Shown here: positions 1 to 10,190 of the stretch, one piece after another
Layout of the letters: each line of letters begins with the position of its first letter
How positions within the stretch are numbered: position 1 is the first letter of the stretch
Assembly: GCA_910592205.1 (NCBI GenBank)
Contig: CAJVPJ010000455.1
Span: 1-24,657 of the forward strand
Source: Paraglomus occultum
Taxonomy: Eukaryota; Glomeromycota; Glomeromycetes; Paraglomerales; Paraglomeraceae
Length of the DNA stretch: 24,657 nucleotides
Direction: 5' to 3'
The notes under the pieces: generated by a model
The model's database searches: none
What the model was told of the DNA's origin: nothing
Seen by the model: the letters and a program-made list of their open reading frames with translations, nothing else
Translations under genes and position numbers: made by a program

Positions 1-332
1 TTGAGTCATGGTGTTTACTTCTATAATTAGTGTATTAATAAAATGTACATGAAAATGATATCATATAGCGACTGTGGAACTCGGGCAAAGGTATGACAAT
101 GGGTTAACACTATGATAATCAACCCATAAACTATCGTATGTTGACATCGACTGTTGTTGTGTCATCCAGTTAGATTTGACAAACCCGGCTGGTTATGACG
201 GCATCCCCCTCCCCCCACCTTCAATTGAACATTGCCCCATTTCCTATTCGTATGACCTGTTTATAGCAAATGACTCGAAAAAAAATCACATTACCTACCA
301 AGAATAGTCAAAAGGGATGAACTGACATTGTT

Positions 333-377
333 TCTCTCTCTCTCTCTCTCTCTCTCGCTTTCTCTCCCGCTTTCTCC
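333..377. repeat. TC microsatellite and pyrimidine tract
   Basis: About twelve perfect TC dinucleotides (333-356) run into a further pyrimidine-rich stretch (gctttctctcccgctttctcc). It is a simple-sequence repeat about 540 bases upstream of the stress-protein start. Any promoter role is speculative. Confidence 0.9.
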
Positions 378-772
378 AAAACTATAAACAGGATGTACAA
401 ATTCAACGTTAAACCATAATATGCCGCCATCTATGCACATAGATTGATAAATTATCCAGCGTCCACAACATTCAACAATATCCAACGACATTGCATCATC
501 AGAAAAAACGTCTCCATCTGCTACACACACGGCAACTAATGTGTCATCCTGTCAATCACCGAGATGCATCGGAATAGCGAGAGTTTGATCAAAAGACTAA
601 TTATTTACAACAATCGATGTTTTGATTGATTTCATCTCATCCCTTTTCCCCTGCCAATATCGTCCGTCATACACCCAACATATGACAAGTATTGTTATAA
701 ATATGTTACTTATCGTGTTAATATTTCCATACTTGGTTAAGATTACTCAAGAAATTTGCTTTTTGTATCAAA

Positions 773-782
773 TATATAAAAG
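773..782 (+). promoter_or_regulatory. Candidate TATA box of the stress-protein gene
   Basis: TATATAAAAG lies about 130 bases upstream of the ATG at 915, followed by a pyrimidine-rich leader (ccttcccctctgc and cttaccttctatac). This fits a fungal core promoter, but it rests on motif and spacing only. Confidence 0.35.
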
Positions 783-914
783 TACTAAAAGCCTTCCCCT
801 CTGCATTTCAAACTTACGACACTTGGAAAAAAAAACCAGACTTACGCTTACCTTCTATACACAAACACTTTTTCAAACAATATATATTTATCTGTCTGTA
901 AATAAACTGTAAAC

Positions 915-2156
915 ATGGTTCTTACTATTCCCGAGAAACCACTTGAACTTCACCGTCGTCGCAAAATCTTGCTCGCTTACGATAACTCTGATTTCAGCAA
1001 GGTAAATGAAAGCAACCTGTCTTGCAAGAGCAACGACCAATTTTCTGTCTACTCTTCGAAATGCCCCAAATTATGCATTCTCTGTCTGAACAATGAGGAC
1101 TCTTAATGTATAACGGATCTCTCTTGTTAATAACGAGCTAATTGTATCCCCCAATGCTTTATCCCATTCTAGTTTGTCTACCAACATGCCTTGGATAACA
1201 TCTTAATTCCTGGATACGATCATGTCCATTTGGCCACTGTAGTAGACGAAGAACAATCCGCTTGGTTATCTACACACACCTCCCGTGCTCAGAATGCTGG
1301 TAATTATCAAGTGGTGTGGTGTTGATGATGGTGATGACGGTATTATATATGCCAGACAGCGAAACGACAATGCTAGTTCATAATGAACTGGGTCCATTAC
1401 TTCTTCTCCTACAGAAGAGATGCGGTTATGCGATTAAACGCTTGCCTGGTTATATTATACAAATAGCACTGTTTATGTCTGTTTATGTATCACAAGAAAG
1501 CCATTTCGAACTCGATGTACTGATTACAACAAAACTCAATTTCAACATGTAGAAAAGAGGAAAACTAACCGACGCTTGTCGTTCACCGACCACCAAGATG
1601 CATCGGACATGTTGAAGCCTTTAGCACAAGAATTGGCTTCCAAAGGGGTGAGTTGATAATAGGAGATGAAAACCTGGATTCGGGTTGTATCGACTGAGAT
1701 GTATATGGTAACTAAATAGTCTTGTGTTTTTACAATTGTTTTTCTATAGATTACCGCAAACTTTTATATCCTGAAAGGAGATCCCAAAGTCCAACTTGTC
1801 AAACTCGCTTCACATACTCATGCGGATATGTTTATTATCGGAACTCGAGGTCTTGGGTTATTGAAACGGTATGATATCGTCAAGTACTATCACACATTTG
1901 CCATTTGCGCGGTAGTAACGTGCATTCCATAACTAAACTATTCTTTCTATCTCTCGCTCACTCGAAAAATAGTAATCTCATCGGAAGCGTATCAGAATAT
2001 GTAGTTCGTAATGCTGACTGTCCTGTGCTTGTAGTCAGAAAGAAGGGAGAGAAAGCAAAAGCTGCTAGCCGACCAGACTCTCCGACAGCCGAATCCTCAA
2101 CGGCCAAGAAAGCACTCCAGGCTCCTATTTCGCTTGTCAGATATTGGACTAAATAA
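915..2156 (+). CDS. Universal stress protein (UspA family), five exons
   Basis: A small cytosolic protein of the UspA fold, which binds ATP and is linked to stress tolerance. Proposed exons are 915-1001, 1173-1299, 1553-1647, 1750-1868 and 1973-2156. All introns are GT-AG, the phases match, and the product is about 203 residues. Seen in the translation: a first beta strand reading ILLAYDNSDFS (near residue 18), a second block LDNILIPGYDHVHLATVVDE, and the USP nucleotide-binding pattern G-x-x-G-x9-G-S at about residues 134-148 (GTRG then GS), followed by the closing strand CPVLVVR. A basic, Ser/Ala-rich tail of about 30 residues follows the domain. The TRG-type glycine motif suggests an ATP-binding member. 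The ATG at 915 is the first in frame with the beta-1 strand. The gene converges on the glycosylase gene downstream. Confidence 0.88.
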
Positions 2157-2866
2157 AACGGCGATCGATATGATGAATAATTCTGATGATTTTCAATCTT
2201 TAGGACTATTTCTTTACATTATTTATTAACTTTCTACTAATAATTTTTAGTGTGTATCTATATGAGGGAGATTACCTACTTCTGCTGTAAAAACTTTTTT
2301 CAAAGTCCTTTTTGCTAAGGAAACACTGATACGCTGTTATTACTTACTATACTATATAACATTACTGTAATCAGAAATTAAAGAGCTTGCACAATTGATA
2401 TTTTCGGTGTATGGTAGCTATGTAAATTCCTCTTTAGACATGTCTAATCAATGATCTCATAATCGGACGTATAATCGCTACGTTTAGCTGCAAAAAAATT
2501 TTTTAAAGATATGTTTGTCATATGTAACTATGTATTCCAGGTACACACTAGCCGCGAGTCCATTGTCAATGCATCTGGACAACCGGGAAATATCCCAACG
2601 AAAGTAGACAAGTAAATAAATCGAATGAATAGTATATATATTATTATTATAACGTTAAAACCGTAATTTATTTAATGCTTTCTTTCCCTGGTAATATAAT
2701 CGGCAAAATAATATGTAAAATATATACAGAAGTGTGCGACTATTCCTGTTCCAAAACATATGACCAATGGGAATGCCATTCTCTCTCTTTCGCCGTTAAA
2801 AGACGAGAATTAGTACATGACATATATACAACGTGTGATTAGAAATTTGTCTTTTATATACATCCG
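2157..2866. other. Intergenic, between converging genes
   Basis: An AT-rich spacer between two genes whose 3' ends face each other. It has short A and T runs and AT dinucleotide tracts (for example 2632-2650) that could serve 3' processing of either gene. I see no coding or RNA gene. Confidence 0.5.
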
Positions 2867-4585
2867 TCAATTGACTGCAACTTGCTCAACTGCATCGTTA
2901 CTAGCAGTTTCTTGCATAACAGCTTGGTCTTCCTCTGTCGGCACTTGCTCGACTGCATTTTCATCGTCAGCACTGACCGTTTCTAGCACGCCATCATCCT
3001 TTTCCTCTAGCGGCATTTGTTCGATATCTAAATTACCAACATCATTATTATCATCCACAAGACAATCCCAATTAATAGTTTCCTTTCCTAAACTTTTCAA
3101 ATATGCATTAGCCTGTGACCAATGACGGCACTCAAAGAATCCTCCTCGCGCAGACAATGGAGAAGGATGGACTGCATTCAATACCAAGTGTTTCCGCTAT
3201 TAATGGGAGAGAGGGAAAATCGTGAGTGATATCGGGCAAATTTTCGCATCGCTGAAATACCACCCGTTGGGCTGTCAATAGGCACCTTGTCAATACGCTT
3301 TCCCTTCTTTTGAGCGTGTCCTCCCCAAAGCATGAATACCAATCCGGATTTCCTTTCGCTCAAGTAGTTAACCACCGCATCTGGTTCAAGGTAATTGCGT
3401 TATTACAAGTGATAATTCTCACAGTCATAATAAATCAGATTTACAAGTTATTTATTATACCGGTAAACTCTTCCCATCCGTGTTTGCTATGACTTGATGC
3501 GGCGTGCGCGCGAACGGTAAGTGATGCGTTTAACAATAGAACACCGTTCTTAGCCCAATTTTCAAGACAACTGTAAATTTGATAGTCAAGTTGATTTAAA
3601 AGAAAAGAAAAAAGAAAATAAACTTTGGACATTCAGTGACCAGGTGTTACTAACCCGTGCTTGGGTACACGGAAAGTCGGGATGTCGGTTTTAATGCCTT
3701 TGTAGATGTTGATCAGGGATGGAGGAGGTGCAACACCATGCCTAACACTGAAACATAGACCTAAGGATTGATTTAGTCTATCCATTCTATTGCAAATAAC
3801 AAATGTCGAATATCAATCGATGACCTACCATGGGCTTGTCCCTCATTGTGATAAGGATCTAGGAAGTTACATATAATTAATAGTGATGGTCTGATTTTTT
3901 CTTTAGCCGTTGATAATGACACCCACCTTGACCAAGGATGACAACTTTAACTTTCGAAACAGGTGTAAATCTCGACCAACTATAAATATCCTCAGCTAGA
4001 ATAATTTTCACTATTAGCCATAATTCGCATAAAAATGATAAGCATCAATTTGCATTCGCGTACCGGGTGGAAATATTTTGAAGGACTTCGCGTCAGTCGC
4101 AAGAAATTTCTTTAACTACACAGCGAGTTAGACGGGAAATTGTCATGAATCACATGACACTCAGACGCACCCATACACACCTCCAAAAAGTAATTCTTCT
4201 TAAATTCCGCCTTCAACGCCAGCAACCATTCTTTGTTCATAGTATCAGCTTCCAACTTTAACAACTTCTTGGTGTTATCATCCAGTCCTGCTGCCAGGCT
4301 ATCCAGCGTCACTGACGTCTTGTCTGTCGGCGTCTCTACGGTGGGTTTGACCCACGAAGTAAGATAACTCTGGACTGTCGATTTATCTGTCTCTTTTTTC
4401 TTGGTAGTCCCGGCTGCGGAAGTTGGTGGGTCCTTGCGTTTGAGCATGCTGATGGAGTATAACTGAAGCGAACGTCGATAAAATAGACTCGGAATAATAT
4501 GTGGGTATTCGACACGAGAAAAGTGGATTAGGCTAGAGTATTTACGCGTATGTTTGACGACTTGAGGGCAAGTACAGGGGAGCAT
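2867..4585 (-). CDS. UNG1: Uracil-DNA glycosylase (family 1), eight exons
   Basis: Removes uracil from DNA in base-excision repair. Proposed minus-strand exons are 4585-4181, 4109-4064, 3995-3927, 3858-3829, 3760-3655, 3570-3461, 3380-3286 and 3196-2867, all GT-AG with consistent phase. The protein is about 396 residues from the ATG at 4585, or about 350 from the in-frame ATG at 4447. Family motifs in order (long numbering) are the water-activating GQDPYH (172-177), the proline loop [20 protein letters not shown], the LLWG-type strand [11 protein letters not shown], and the minor-groove leucine loop HPSPLS (297-302). Oddities are DPYHN where DPYHG is usual, a 30-base exon carrying most of the catalytic motif, and a 66-residue acidic tail after the normal end (INW). 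The leader is basic and nearly lacks acidic residues, so the long start could give a mitochondrial form. In the short form, residues about 26-33 (QSYLTSWV) loosely resemble a PCNA-binding box. The gene is divergent from the gene at 4694. Confidence 0.93.
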
Positions 4586-4693
4586 ACAAGTTGAAATGGT
4601 CGCGTTATGATCGACTATGGGTATGTCATGTCAGGTGATTGATCATCGAAAATAATAATCCACGCCAAAAAGAAAAGAAAAAACGTTCAAACA
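4448..4693. promoter_or_regulatory. Probable bidirectional promoter
   Basis: Only 108 bases separate the ATG at 4585 (-) from the ATG at 4694 (+), or 246 if the glycosylase starts at 4447. The two genes must share an upstream region. The part next to the + gene has an A-rich leader (cgccaaaaagaaaagaaaaaacg). No clear TATA box is visible. Confidence 0.45.
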
Positions 4694-5317
4694 ATGCCTG
4701 CCATTCCACAACACGTAAATCAATTGATGCGAATCGATAAGCTAAGTAAAGAATGGGCTAGAACGCACGCCCAATCATGCGCTGTGTTTTCATTGTTAGT
4801 AAACATTGAAACACAAAGAGAAGCTACTTTATCGTTCACATCAAACCCACCTTCGTATCTTGATTCCAAAACCATTAATCTGCTCATCTACAAACAGACT
4901 GGCGAGATCGCGGATAATGTTTTGCGTATCCATAGATCACTCGACGAATTCGCCAAAATCGTCAAATCAATGCGAATGGCTTTACACGAAATATCAAAGC
5001 TAGTGTTAGCGTCGTCAGCCAAAACAAACATAGACGATGCGTTGGTGGTATCTGATCTGTCCGTTGACTCGGCACATTTGTATGCAACACGTATAATCGA
5101 CATGTATGAGAAAGAATTAGCATATAAACGTGGTCTCGTGTTTGGTGGGTTGACATTAGACAATGTTGAAATAGTAACAAAAGTTTGGGAGAGTTGGGCA
5201 GGTCAATCACGGATCAATTTTGAAGTCGAAGAAGATGTCATGGATAAGATCAAAGTATGGCAGAGATGCGGTGAATATGCAAATATTCAAAGAAAAACAG
5301 TGAAAAAGCGAAAATAG
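4694..5317 (+). CDS. AIRIM/C1orf109-like ribosome maturation factor (putative)
   Basis: An intronless gene encoding 207 residues. The animal protein AIRIM (C1orf109) works with the AFG2 AAA ATPases in cytoplasmic 60S ribosome maturation. The resemblance I see is in the C-terminal third. There, an acidic/aromatic helix (IIDMYEKELAYKRGLVFG, about 133-150) is followed by a short loop and a helix with VTKVWESW (about 160-167). This matches the spacing of the family's YRKSYLKRKYLL and LPKAWDRI segments. The rest is predicted all-helical, with no signal peptide or membrane segment, and ends in a basic tail (KTVKKRK) that could be a nuclear or RNA-binding signal. The ATG at 4694 has an A-rich upstream context. 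The length is close to that of the animal protein (about 200). The call is from remembered family pattern, so the function is tentative. Confidence 0.55.
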   Translation: MPAIPQHVNQLMRIDKLSKEWARTHAQSCAVFSLLVNIETQREATLSFTSNPPSYLDSKTINLLIYKQTGEIADNVLRIHRSLDEFAKIVKSMRMALHEISKLVLASSAKTNIDDALVVSDLSVDSAHLYATRIIDMYEKELAYKRGLVFGGLTLDNVEIVTKVWESWAGQSRINFEVEEDVMDKIKVWQRCGEYANIQRKTVKKRK

Positions 5318-5500
5318 TAAAACAGTGACATAGTGACAAGTGCATATATTAGTCTATTAATGATGTATTTACAAAGTCTATCATCAAGCCAGATTCAGCT
5401 ACTCTGACCAACCCTATGAAACATTACATTATAAATAGTCTATAAATTTAATTTAACTGCATTAATTCATCTCATCCCCCAAAATAGTGTCTTATTGATA

Positions 5501-7210
5501 TCACCAAACATCTACTACGTTCCACCGTCGCGTAGCCAACACCTTTTCGTCCATTTCCCTATCATTAATGTTAAGAATGTCTTCTTTCCAGTCGATCTGG
5601 TTTCTAGTCTCTTGTTCGCGTAATCCAATCACTTGCTGAATGAATGGGGTAACGCGAGAACATTCTTCAGTCCCACGAAGAAAGTAGTTAGCCTGTTCCA
5701 CGACTAGTTGATTAAAAATTGTCAATAATCCTGGTTCTACATTGCCCAACTTGTCTTCATCCCAGACACCATCTGTTGACGACGCCGTGCTGGTGGTATT
5801 GGATAAAAGTAATTGATCATTTCCTGCTTGTATTTGCTCCTGTTCGGCTTGTTCAGCGGCAGCGGCTTGTTTAGCGGCAGCTGCTTGTTCCTGGAATGAT
5901 GACCATGTAATAAAGTTGATATGATCATTTATATATGTTAACGCCTCCTGATGAAATCCTACATTTTCACGCCAATGAGAGGGTATTATGGCCAAATAGA
6001 TGTTCTTTATGCCTGTCTCACGTTTTATTTCATCCAAACGGGCAACTAACCGCTCCGCACAGACCGGGACAATATGCTTGGGTAACATATCTATAGCTAT
6101 ATATAAGCCAAAAGCAGATTTAATATTTACGATATATTCAACAAAGATCGGAATTGCGATATTTACTGTTATGCACTTACCCCAGCTGACCGCAATATAT
6201 GGCCTAAGGCTGTCAATAACCTTACGAGTTTCTTTATACCAGGTGTCCAAATACATCAAAGGTGGACCCTCGATTGGAACAGGCAACAGTGGAGATTCCA
6301 AGTTGTAATAAACCAATAACACATCTGCTGTTCTGTTTTCGAACAATTTACTCTTTCCATACGCCTTTTTGCTATGCAAATGAGCAATCAGGTCGCTGTA
6401 AGCCGCTGCCGTCGCGGCATCCGACAGTTCATAACCGGGCTTTACTTTAAACTCGATAGTTTCATACGAATCGTAATCAAAGCTATAATCATCAACGCAT
6501 TGCCTCTTGCTCAATGTTTGTATGTCTGAAAACTTTCGCGGTTTCTTTTCATCTGGTTGAGGCGGTCTGTCCATAATCACAAACTGAGCAGTTGGCTCTG
6601 TCACGCGCCATCGTGCCCACTCGAAGAATTTATCTTGGGTGACAAAACTAAAATGCGCGCTTGCTTGTATTAATGTCTCATTGGAAAAGTATCTTTCGAA
6701 GGAAGATCTGCGACACGCGCTAAACCGCCTGCCGTCAGAATTAGGTAGCACGACCGTTCGCTTGAGTCGCCCAGCGAGGAGGGCAACTTGTTGGAGATGG
6801 AAATGGGAATTGGTTTCGGTTCCGCCAACAAAGACGGGGAAGAGATAACGACATGGAGAGCTTTTGCAGAAGGATTGGTCCCATTGAAATTCGTCATCGA
6901 TGAGGGAGTGCGGTCGATTGGGAACTTTGGAGAGGATTTCATGTTTGAGTATTGCCGGGCGTGATGGCGTCGACTTGCGTTTGGAATGTGACATTTTTGG
7001 CAGTACTACTGCAGAGGCAATCAATAGAGCTAGTATTATTAAGGTTATAAAGAGCCATGGATGTTTGTTTAGTTTCTCTTTTGCTATTTGGCTACACGGT
7101 AAGGGTTCGAGGAAGGGTCTTGAAGGCTTCCGCCGACGAGTCGAAGGTAGCGTAAGGGAGGCGTCCCTCGAGTCCCAGGTAAGTACTTTAGATATATATG
7201 TTTCTGACAT
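5501..7210 (-). CDS. Type II membrane O-fucosyltransferase-like protein
   Basis: Probably a Golgi/ER glycosyltransferase with the GDP-fucose O-fucosyltransferase-like fold. Two exons are proposed, 7210-6181 and 6090-5501, giving about 539 residues. There is a short basic cytosolic tail, one membrane anchor (about 51-71, PWLFITLIILALLIASAVVL), a basic/Ser stem, then the catalytic domain opening with CRYLFPVFVGG (120-130) and the LAGRLKRTVVLPN strand (about 145-157), which is typical of fungal members. A later block resembles the donor-binding half (IAV-SW, then CAERL). Next come IYLAIIPSHW and a Gln/Ala-rich helical linker (FQEQAAAAKQAAAAEQAEQE), and a C-terminal ANYFLRGTEECSR segment. The family's usual WRME arginine is not seen: the spliced sequence reads SWDM (W343, D344). 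The 90-base intron is open in frame, so retention would add 30 residues. The ATG at 7210 is the first in frame. The gene converges on the gene ending at 5317. Confidence 0.62.
   Translation of the reverse strand: MSETYISKVLTWDSRDASLTLPSTRRRKPSRPFLEPLPCSQIAKEKLNKHPWLFITLIILALLIASAVVLPKMSHSKRKSTPSRPAILKHEILSKVPNRPHSLIDDEFQWDQSFCKSSPCRYLFPVFVGGTETNSHFHLQQVALLAGRLKRTVVLPNSDGRRFSACRRSSFERYFSNETLIQASAHFSFVTQDKFFEWARWRVTEPTAQFVIMDRPPQPDEKKPRKFSDIQTLSKRQCVDDYSFDYDSYETIEFKVKPGYELSDAATAAAYSDLIAHLHSKKAYGKSKLFENRTADVLLVYYNLESPLLPVPIEGPPLMYLDTWYKETRKVIDSLRPYIAVSWGKCITVNIAIPIFVEYIVNIKSAFGLYIAIDMLPKHIVPVCAERLVARLDEIKRETGIKNIYLAIIPSHWRENVGFHQEALTYINDHINFITWSSFQEQAAAAKQAAAAEQAEQEQIQAGNDQLLLSNTTSTASSTDGVWDEDKLGNVEPGLLTIFNQLVVEQANYFLRGTEECSRVTPFIQQVIGLREQETRNQIDWKEDILNINDREMDEKVLATRRWNVVDVW
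6091..6180 (-). other. In-frame 90-base intron
   Basis: The donor GTAAGT and an acceptor CTATAG flank 90 bases with no stop in the host frame. Translated, the segment gives hydrophobic, Ile-rich residues that interrupt a conserved block. Removing it joins TGG to GAT and restores continuity with the CAERL segment, so I treat it as an intron. Confidence 0.7.
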
Positions 7211-8539
7211 TGGCAAACTAGCATAAAGCCGTGTTCAGCGAAATACTCTCTCATTCCCATATTAATATCTCGTTTTTAATTAAATGTTGCAACGAAAAAC
7301 ACTAACCAATTCTCATCTCTAATTCGTTCAAGTGATGGAGATCTGTACTAATTATTATTACGGTTTTGGGAAAGGTCATTAATTCGTACCTCCGACGAAA
7401 TTCTTTGTGCACCACAAAAGCCCAGCCCCCCCCTTAAGTTTATGCGATCGATGTGTTAAACGGGAAACATGGAGCACGTATTTTTTAGGTATCGATGTAC
7501 GTTTTCGATGAAACATTTCGCAGAGATCTCGCTAAATATGCAGGCGCTGTCGTTAACATGCAACACTATCGGTCGGAGCACAGTAGTCGATACGGGAGAA
7601 ATCTCGTTTCAGTTACAAAATAATTGGTATGTCAGAACTTGTGAAACTAAATGAAGCATAGTCCATAATTTCTTTGTTAATTATTTATAGTCTTGTTTAC
7701 TGCATTATACTTAATATAGTAAAAAGGTAATTTAAACTTCTTGCTTCTCTATTTTTAGTTCAGGCGATATAGGGTCAAAGTGAATAATGATTATTATTAT
7801 GTGTGTGAAAAGAGGCTGATGTGGCTCGAATCTTTAATATTAAGGACAAGGATTTGTTCTCCGCCTCGTACAGACGGATCCCAGTATATATTATGAAATA
7901 AATTTATACTTGAATTTTGCTCTTTTGTATTAAAATTTACGTTCAACTTTGTGCAACATTTATACGTGCTCACCTCCCCTATTTGCAGCGCTTTGTGCTT
8001 TGAATTAAAATAATGTTAAAGTGATCGATGCGAGACTCCATCAATTGTTCGATCTGGCATTCAATGAAGAGACGAATGTTTGATTCATAACATTGAAGTT
8101 CCGAAGTTCATCATCAGGTGGAAATTTAATTAATTTAGTCGATAAATTTTGGTGAGGCTTTGCTCGATTTATAACAGTGGCTTATGCCCAAAATCAATAA
8201 TCTAAATTTTAGTGACATTTAGATCGTGCATAATAACATCTCAACTAGGCACGTTTTCAAATTTAGACAGAAACGTATTAAAATGTACTAATGTTGTCTC
8301 TATACGTAACATCTCAGGCAGTCATATTTGGAATTTACAAAAAAAAAAGGCTATGATTTCTTCCTCTTCTGCACACGACTTTGCTGTATCAATAGCTGAA
8401 ACCTGATGCGAAAATATTTTGATTTTAGGCAAGTCCAACAACAAAAAACAAAAAAGGCATGTTCCCCTTATAGTAAGGAAATCTTTCTTACCCTATTTAA
8501 GATAAAATCTACAGTATAGTTGAAATTTGTTATTTGAAC

Positions 8540-9021
8540 TATGCCAAGCTTCGGCCGACTGAAGTCCGATTCTGACAGAGATACACCAACTGCCCAAATA
8601 AGGTGTATGGCATCCAAGTCACACCAGCTATTTTAAATCACATGATCCATTGTCACTTTGTTGCAGTCTGTTCCCATTTTATAATAGGATATGCCGTCAG
8701 GTCCTTTTATCAACTTTATGTGAGAAAGAAGTGTATTAATTTTATACACAACTCTGTCGATTAAGCATAAGGCGTCCAAATTTGCTGTACGCAATCGAAA
8801 ATGTCAAGCTTGGAGCAAACACAATTTTGGACAAGCGATATTATTGCCTCTGCGGTTATGAATGGTAATACATGATCGTTTTGATATGCACTGAAGAATT
8901 TCATCGTAAACCATAACCCGTAATTACACACTGAAAACAAAGGCACTATTTTCTTTGCTTTTTCTTCATTGCCATCCAGCATACCCTGGCCATAGTCACC
9001 GGATTGCAACACCATGCAAAT
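8540..9021 (-). pseudogene. Unidentified minus-strand coding remnant
   Basis: A possible acceptor (ctattag, just above 9021) opens a frame running to 8761. Its composition looks like real protein (SGDYGQGMLDGNEEKAKK, then aromatic-rich YGLWFTMKFFSAYQ). After the stop at 8761 a second frame continues, apparently offset by one base, and contains another protein-like stretch (IKGPDGISYYKMGTDCNK, about 8650-8705). The switch in frame without an obvious intron suggests a decayed gene, but an unseen short intron is possible. I do not recognise the family. Confidence 0.3.
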
Positions 9022-9727
9022 CTAATAGAATAGTACGAGTTTTTAAAGCGTCAATAAAATAACTTTGGGTTAGTGGGCTTGAAAATCTTTTCTCGGTATG
9101 TTAGCAGTCACAGCATATTCAACTTACTATATATCTGACTCTAAATTGAAATATTCGATTATCCCTGTACATCCTCCCCGTAAAAAAAAGGGGGGAGAGG
9201 AAACTTCGTTCTATGCTAATGACTTATGAGATCGATGTTAAAAAAAAAACTAAAAGAGAGAAGACCAGTCAATGTACAGTCGATCAAAAAACAGAGGCGC
9301 CCGCATACGACGGACTATTATAAAAAGTGTCGGAATTATTGACTAGTATTGCTCCTCTCCCTGTCATGTGTTCTTTAACTAGCTTTATAACACTTTGGTG
9401 CTAGTACGTATTATAATAATTCTCAGAAAAATCTGAACGGAACCATTCCAGCCCGCATGGTAAACAAAAGGGGAGGGATAACTACTTAATTATACATGTT
9501 CTGCTTAATGTACATTTACGTTTGCCGTGTTGGTTTCTTAGAGGGACAACGTCTATCGCATGGAAACGCATCAAACATTGCATACTAATAAATAGCGGTC
9601 AATGCACAATGAGACACCTGTTGCAATACTGAGTAAATTGAAGTATCAACATGAACTGTTTAAAAGAAAAGATATTCAACTTCACTTTTGGTTGAGGAAA
9701 ACCCTGATGCTTGCCATCATCAGAAAA

Positions 9728-9886
9728 TCACGAATTCCATAGTCCAGTCCTCGTTGTCAAAACTTCAACAATAAGAATGACTGGCTTTATGAAAAGACCT
9801 GGAAGTGAGTCCTCGAGCACATCAATTCTGAAACGGTTTGCTTCAGCACTTTCAAATTTCTTCCAGAACACAAAAGGTTCACTCAT
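9728..9886 (-). CDS. Short unidentified reading frame (52 residues)
   Basis: ATG at 9886 to TGA at 9728. The product starts MSEPFVFWKKFESAEANRF and continues with a hydrophobic stretch (IKPVILIVEVL). The composition is protein-like. It lies about 0.7 kb upstream, on the same strand, of the remnant at 8540-9021 and could be an exon or another piece of the same decayed gene. No family is recognised and no splice link is demonstrated. Confidence 0.22.
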   Translation of the reverse strand: MSEPFVFWKKFESAEANRFRIDVLEDSLPGLFIKPVILIVEVLTTRTGLWNS

Positions 9887-9933
9887 TTAGCTTGACCACT
9901 GGCGTGGGAAGGTAACCGTTCAGAAGTCGAATG

Positions 9934-9948
9934 CGGCGGCGGCGGCGA
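9934..9948. repeat. CGG trinucleotide tract
   Basis: Five consecutive CGG units in otherwise AT-rich DNA, about 650 bases upstream of the transporter gene. It is a local GC island of unknown role. Confidence 0.85.
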
Positions 9949-10161
9949 GACATGTAATGACATCGATATGGACGGCTTGCGATATAAACGACGGCTATAT
10001 AATGAGGTGGCGAAGGTTATATAGTATGATTGACTTGGACGCGTCCGTAATCGCATGAAAAGTTGTAGACGTTATTGTGTAATAAACTATAGTTATGTTA
10101 TTAAAGAAGGGCCTATTCACGGTATGCGGAGAAATTTGGGTCAATGGTTTCTATTAGCAAA

Positions 10162-10190
10162 TTCATCATGCATTATTCATCATGCATTAT
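10162..10190. repeat. 14-base tandem direct repeat
   Basis: ttcatcatgcatta occurs twice head to tail, followed by one further t. It lies upstream of the transporter gene. A regulatory role is possible, but nothing else supports one. Confidence 0.85.

Larger units (their letters stand above)
1..914. other. Gene-free upstream region
   Basis: No convincing coding signal on either strand. Reading frames here are short, low in complexity or lack ATG starts. It holds the TC microsatellite, a short C-rich stretch near 205-217 and the candidate TATA element of the next gene. Confidence 0.6.

Noticed and set aside
622-912. Open frame of 96 codons upstream of the stress-protein gene
   Set aside because: It begins with TTG rather than ATG, the composition looks like AT-rich noise, and it covers the likely promoter and 5' leader of the gene at 915.
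2817-3125. Plus-strand Ser/Thr-rich open frame
   Set aside because: It lies antisense to the last exon of the glycosylase; its Ser/Thr richness is the mirror of the acidic tail.
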